From contig JASHRY010000090.1 of assembly GCA_030037105.1 (NCBI GenBank), forward strand, positions 1 to 5,879: a DNA stretch of 5,879 nucleotides, written 5' to 3'. The notes under the pieces are model-generated. The model searched no databases, was not told the DNA's origin, and saw only the letters and a list, made by a program, of their open reading frames with translations. A program made the position numbers and the translations under genes. The DNA is from Xanthobacteraceae bacterium (GTDB taxonomy: Bacteria > Pseudomonadota > Alphaproteobacteria > Rhizobiales > Xanthobacteraceae). Positions 5,874 to 5,879 of the stretch are shown one piece after another (the stretch's first letter is position 1; each line of letters opens with the position of its first letter).

Positions 5874-5879
5874 GAGCCT

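Noticed and set aside
5172..5879. CRISPR array or tandem satellite
   Set aside because: There are only two copies, they differ in length by 285 bp, and the long one contains a gene; there are no regular spacers.

Overview
The window is high-GC DNA, and all of its convincing genes lie on the minus strand. It carries the middle of a nuo operon, which encodes the proton-pumping NADH:quinone oxidoreductase (respiratory complex I). Reading in the direction of transcription, from high to low coordinates, the order is nuoE, nuoF, a possible 28-codon ORF, nuoG, and nuoH running off the edge at base 1. The protein spellings, the tight gene spacing and the presence of a DUF559 gene with GC-rich palindromic repeats suggest an alphaproteobacterium of the Hyphomicrobiales, close to the Bradyrhizobium / Rhodopseudomonas / Xanthobacteraceae group. 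This placement rests on family memory, not on a search.

Bases 1-5178 are the conserved part. NuoE (2Fe-2S N1a) and NuoF (FMN, NADH site, 4Fe-4S N3) form the NADH-oxidising tip. NuoG carries the N1b, N5 and N4 clusters that pass electrons towards the membrane arm. NuoH is the membrane subunit at the quinone-chamber junction. All iron-sulfur ligands expected for this family are present, and gene junctions are 3 to 94 bp. The only sizeable gap, between nuoF and nuoG, is filled by a 28-codon ORF that has its own Shine-Dalgarno sequence and overlaps the nuoG start as ATGA.

Bases 5172-5879 are different. Where nuoD would be expected just upstream of nuoE, there are two tandem copies of a repeat element. 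The upstream copy (5393-5873) is full length: it encodes an intact 136-residue DUF559 (Vsr-like, PD-(D/E)XK-type) nuclease-family protein and is bounded by two GC-rich hairpins in opposite orientation. The downstream copy (5172-5367) keeps both ends but lacks 285 bp (95 codons) of the nuclease gene, the relation seen between an autonomous element and a MITE. The copy ends overlap stop/start signals: the DUF559 stop overlaps an ATG as ATGA, a 74-codon ORF then runs through the short copy, and its stop overlaps the nuoE ATG as ATGA. The insertion therefore keeps a stop/start chain leading into nuoE.

The most interesting hypothesis is that DUF559 nuclease genes and these palindromic repeats form a REP/RAYT-like or MITE-like mobile system that can enter an essential operon without silencing it. 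The paired structure is visible in the sequence; mobility itself is inference.
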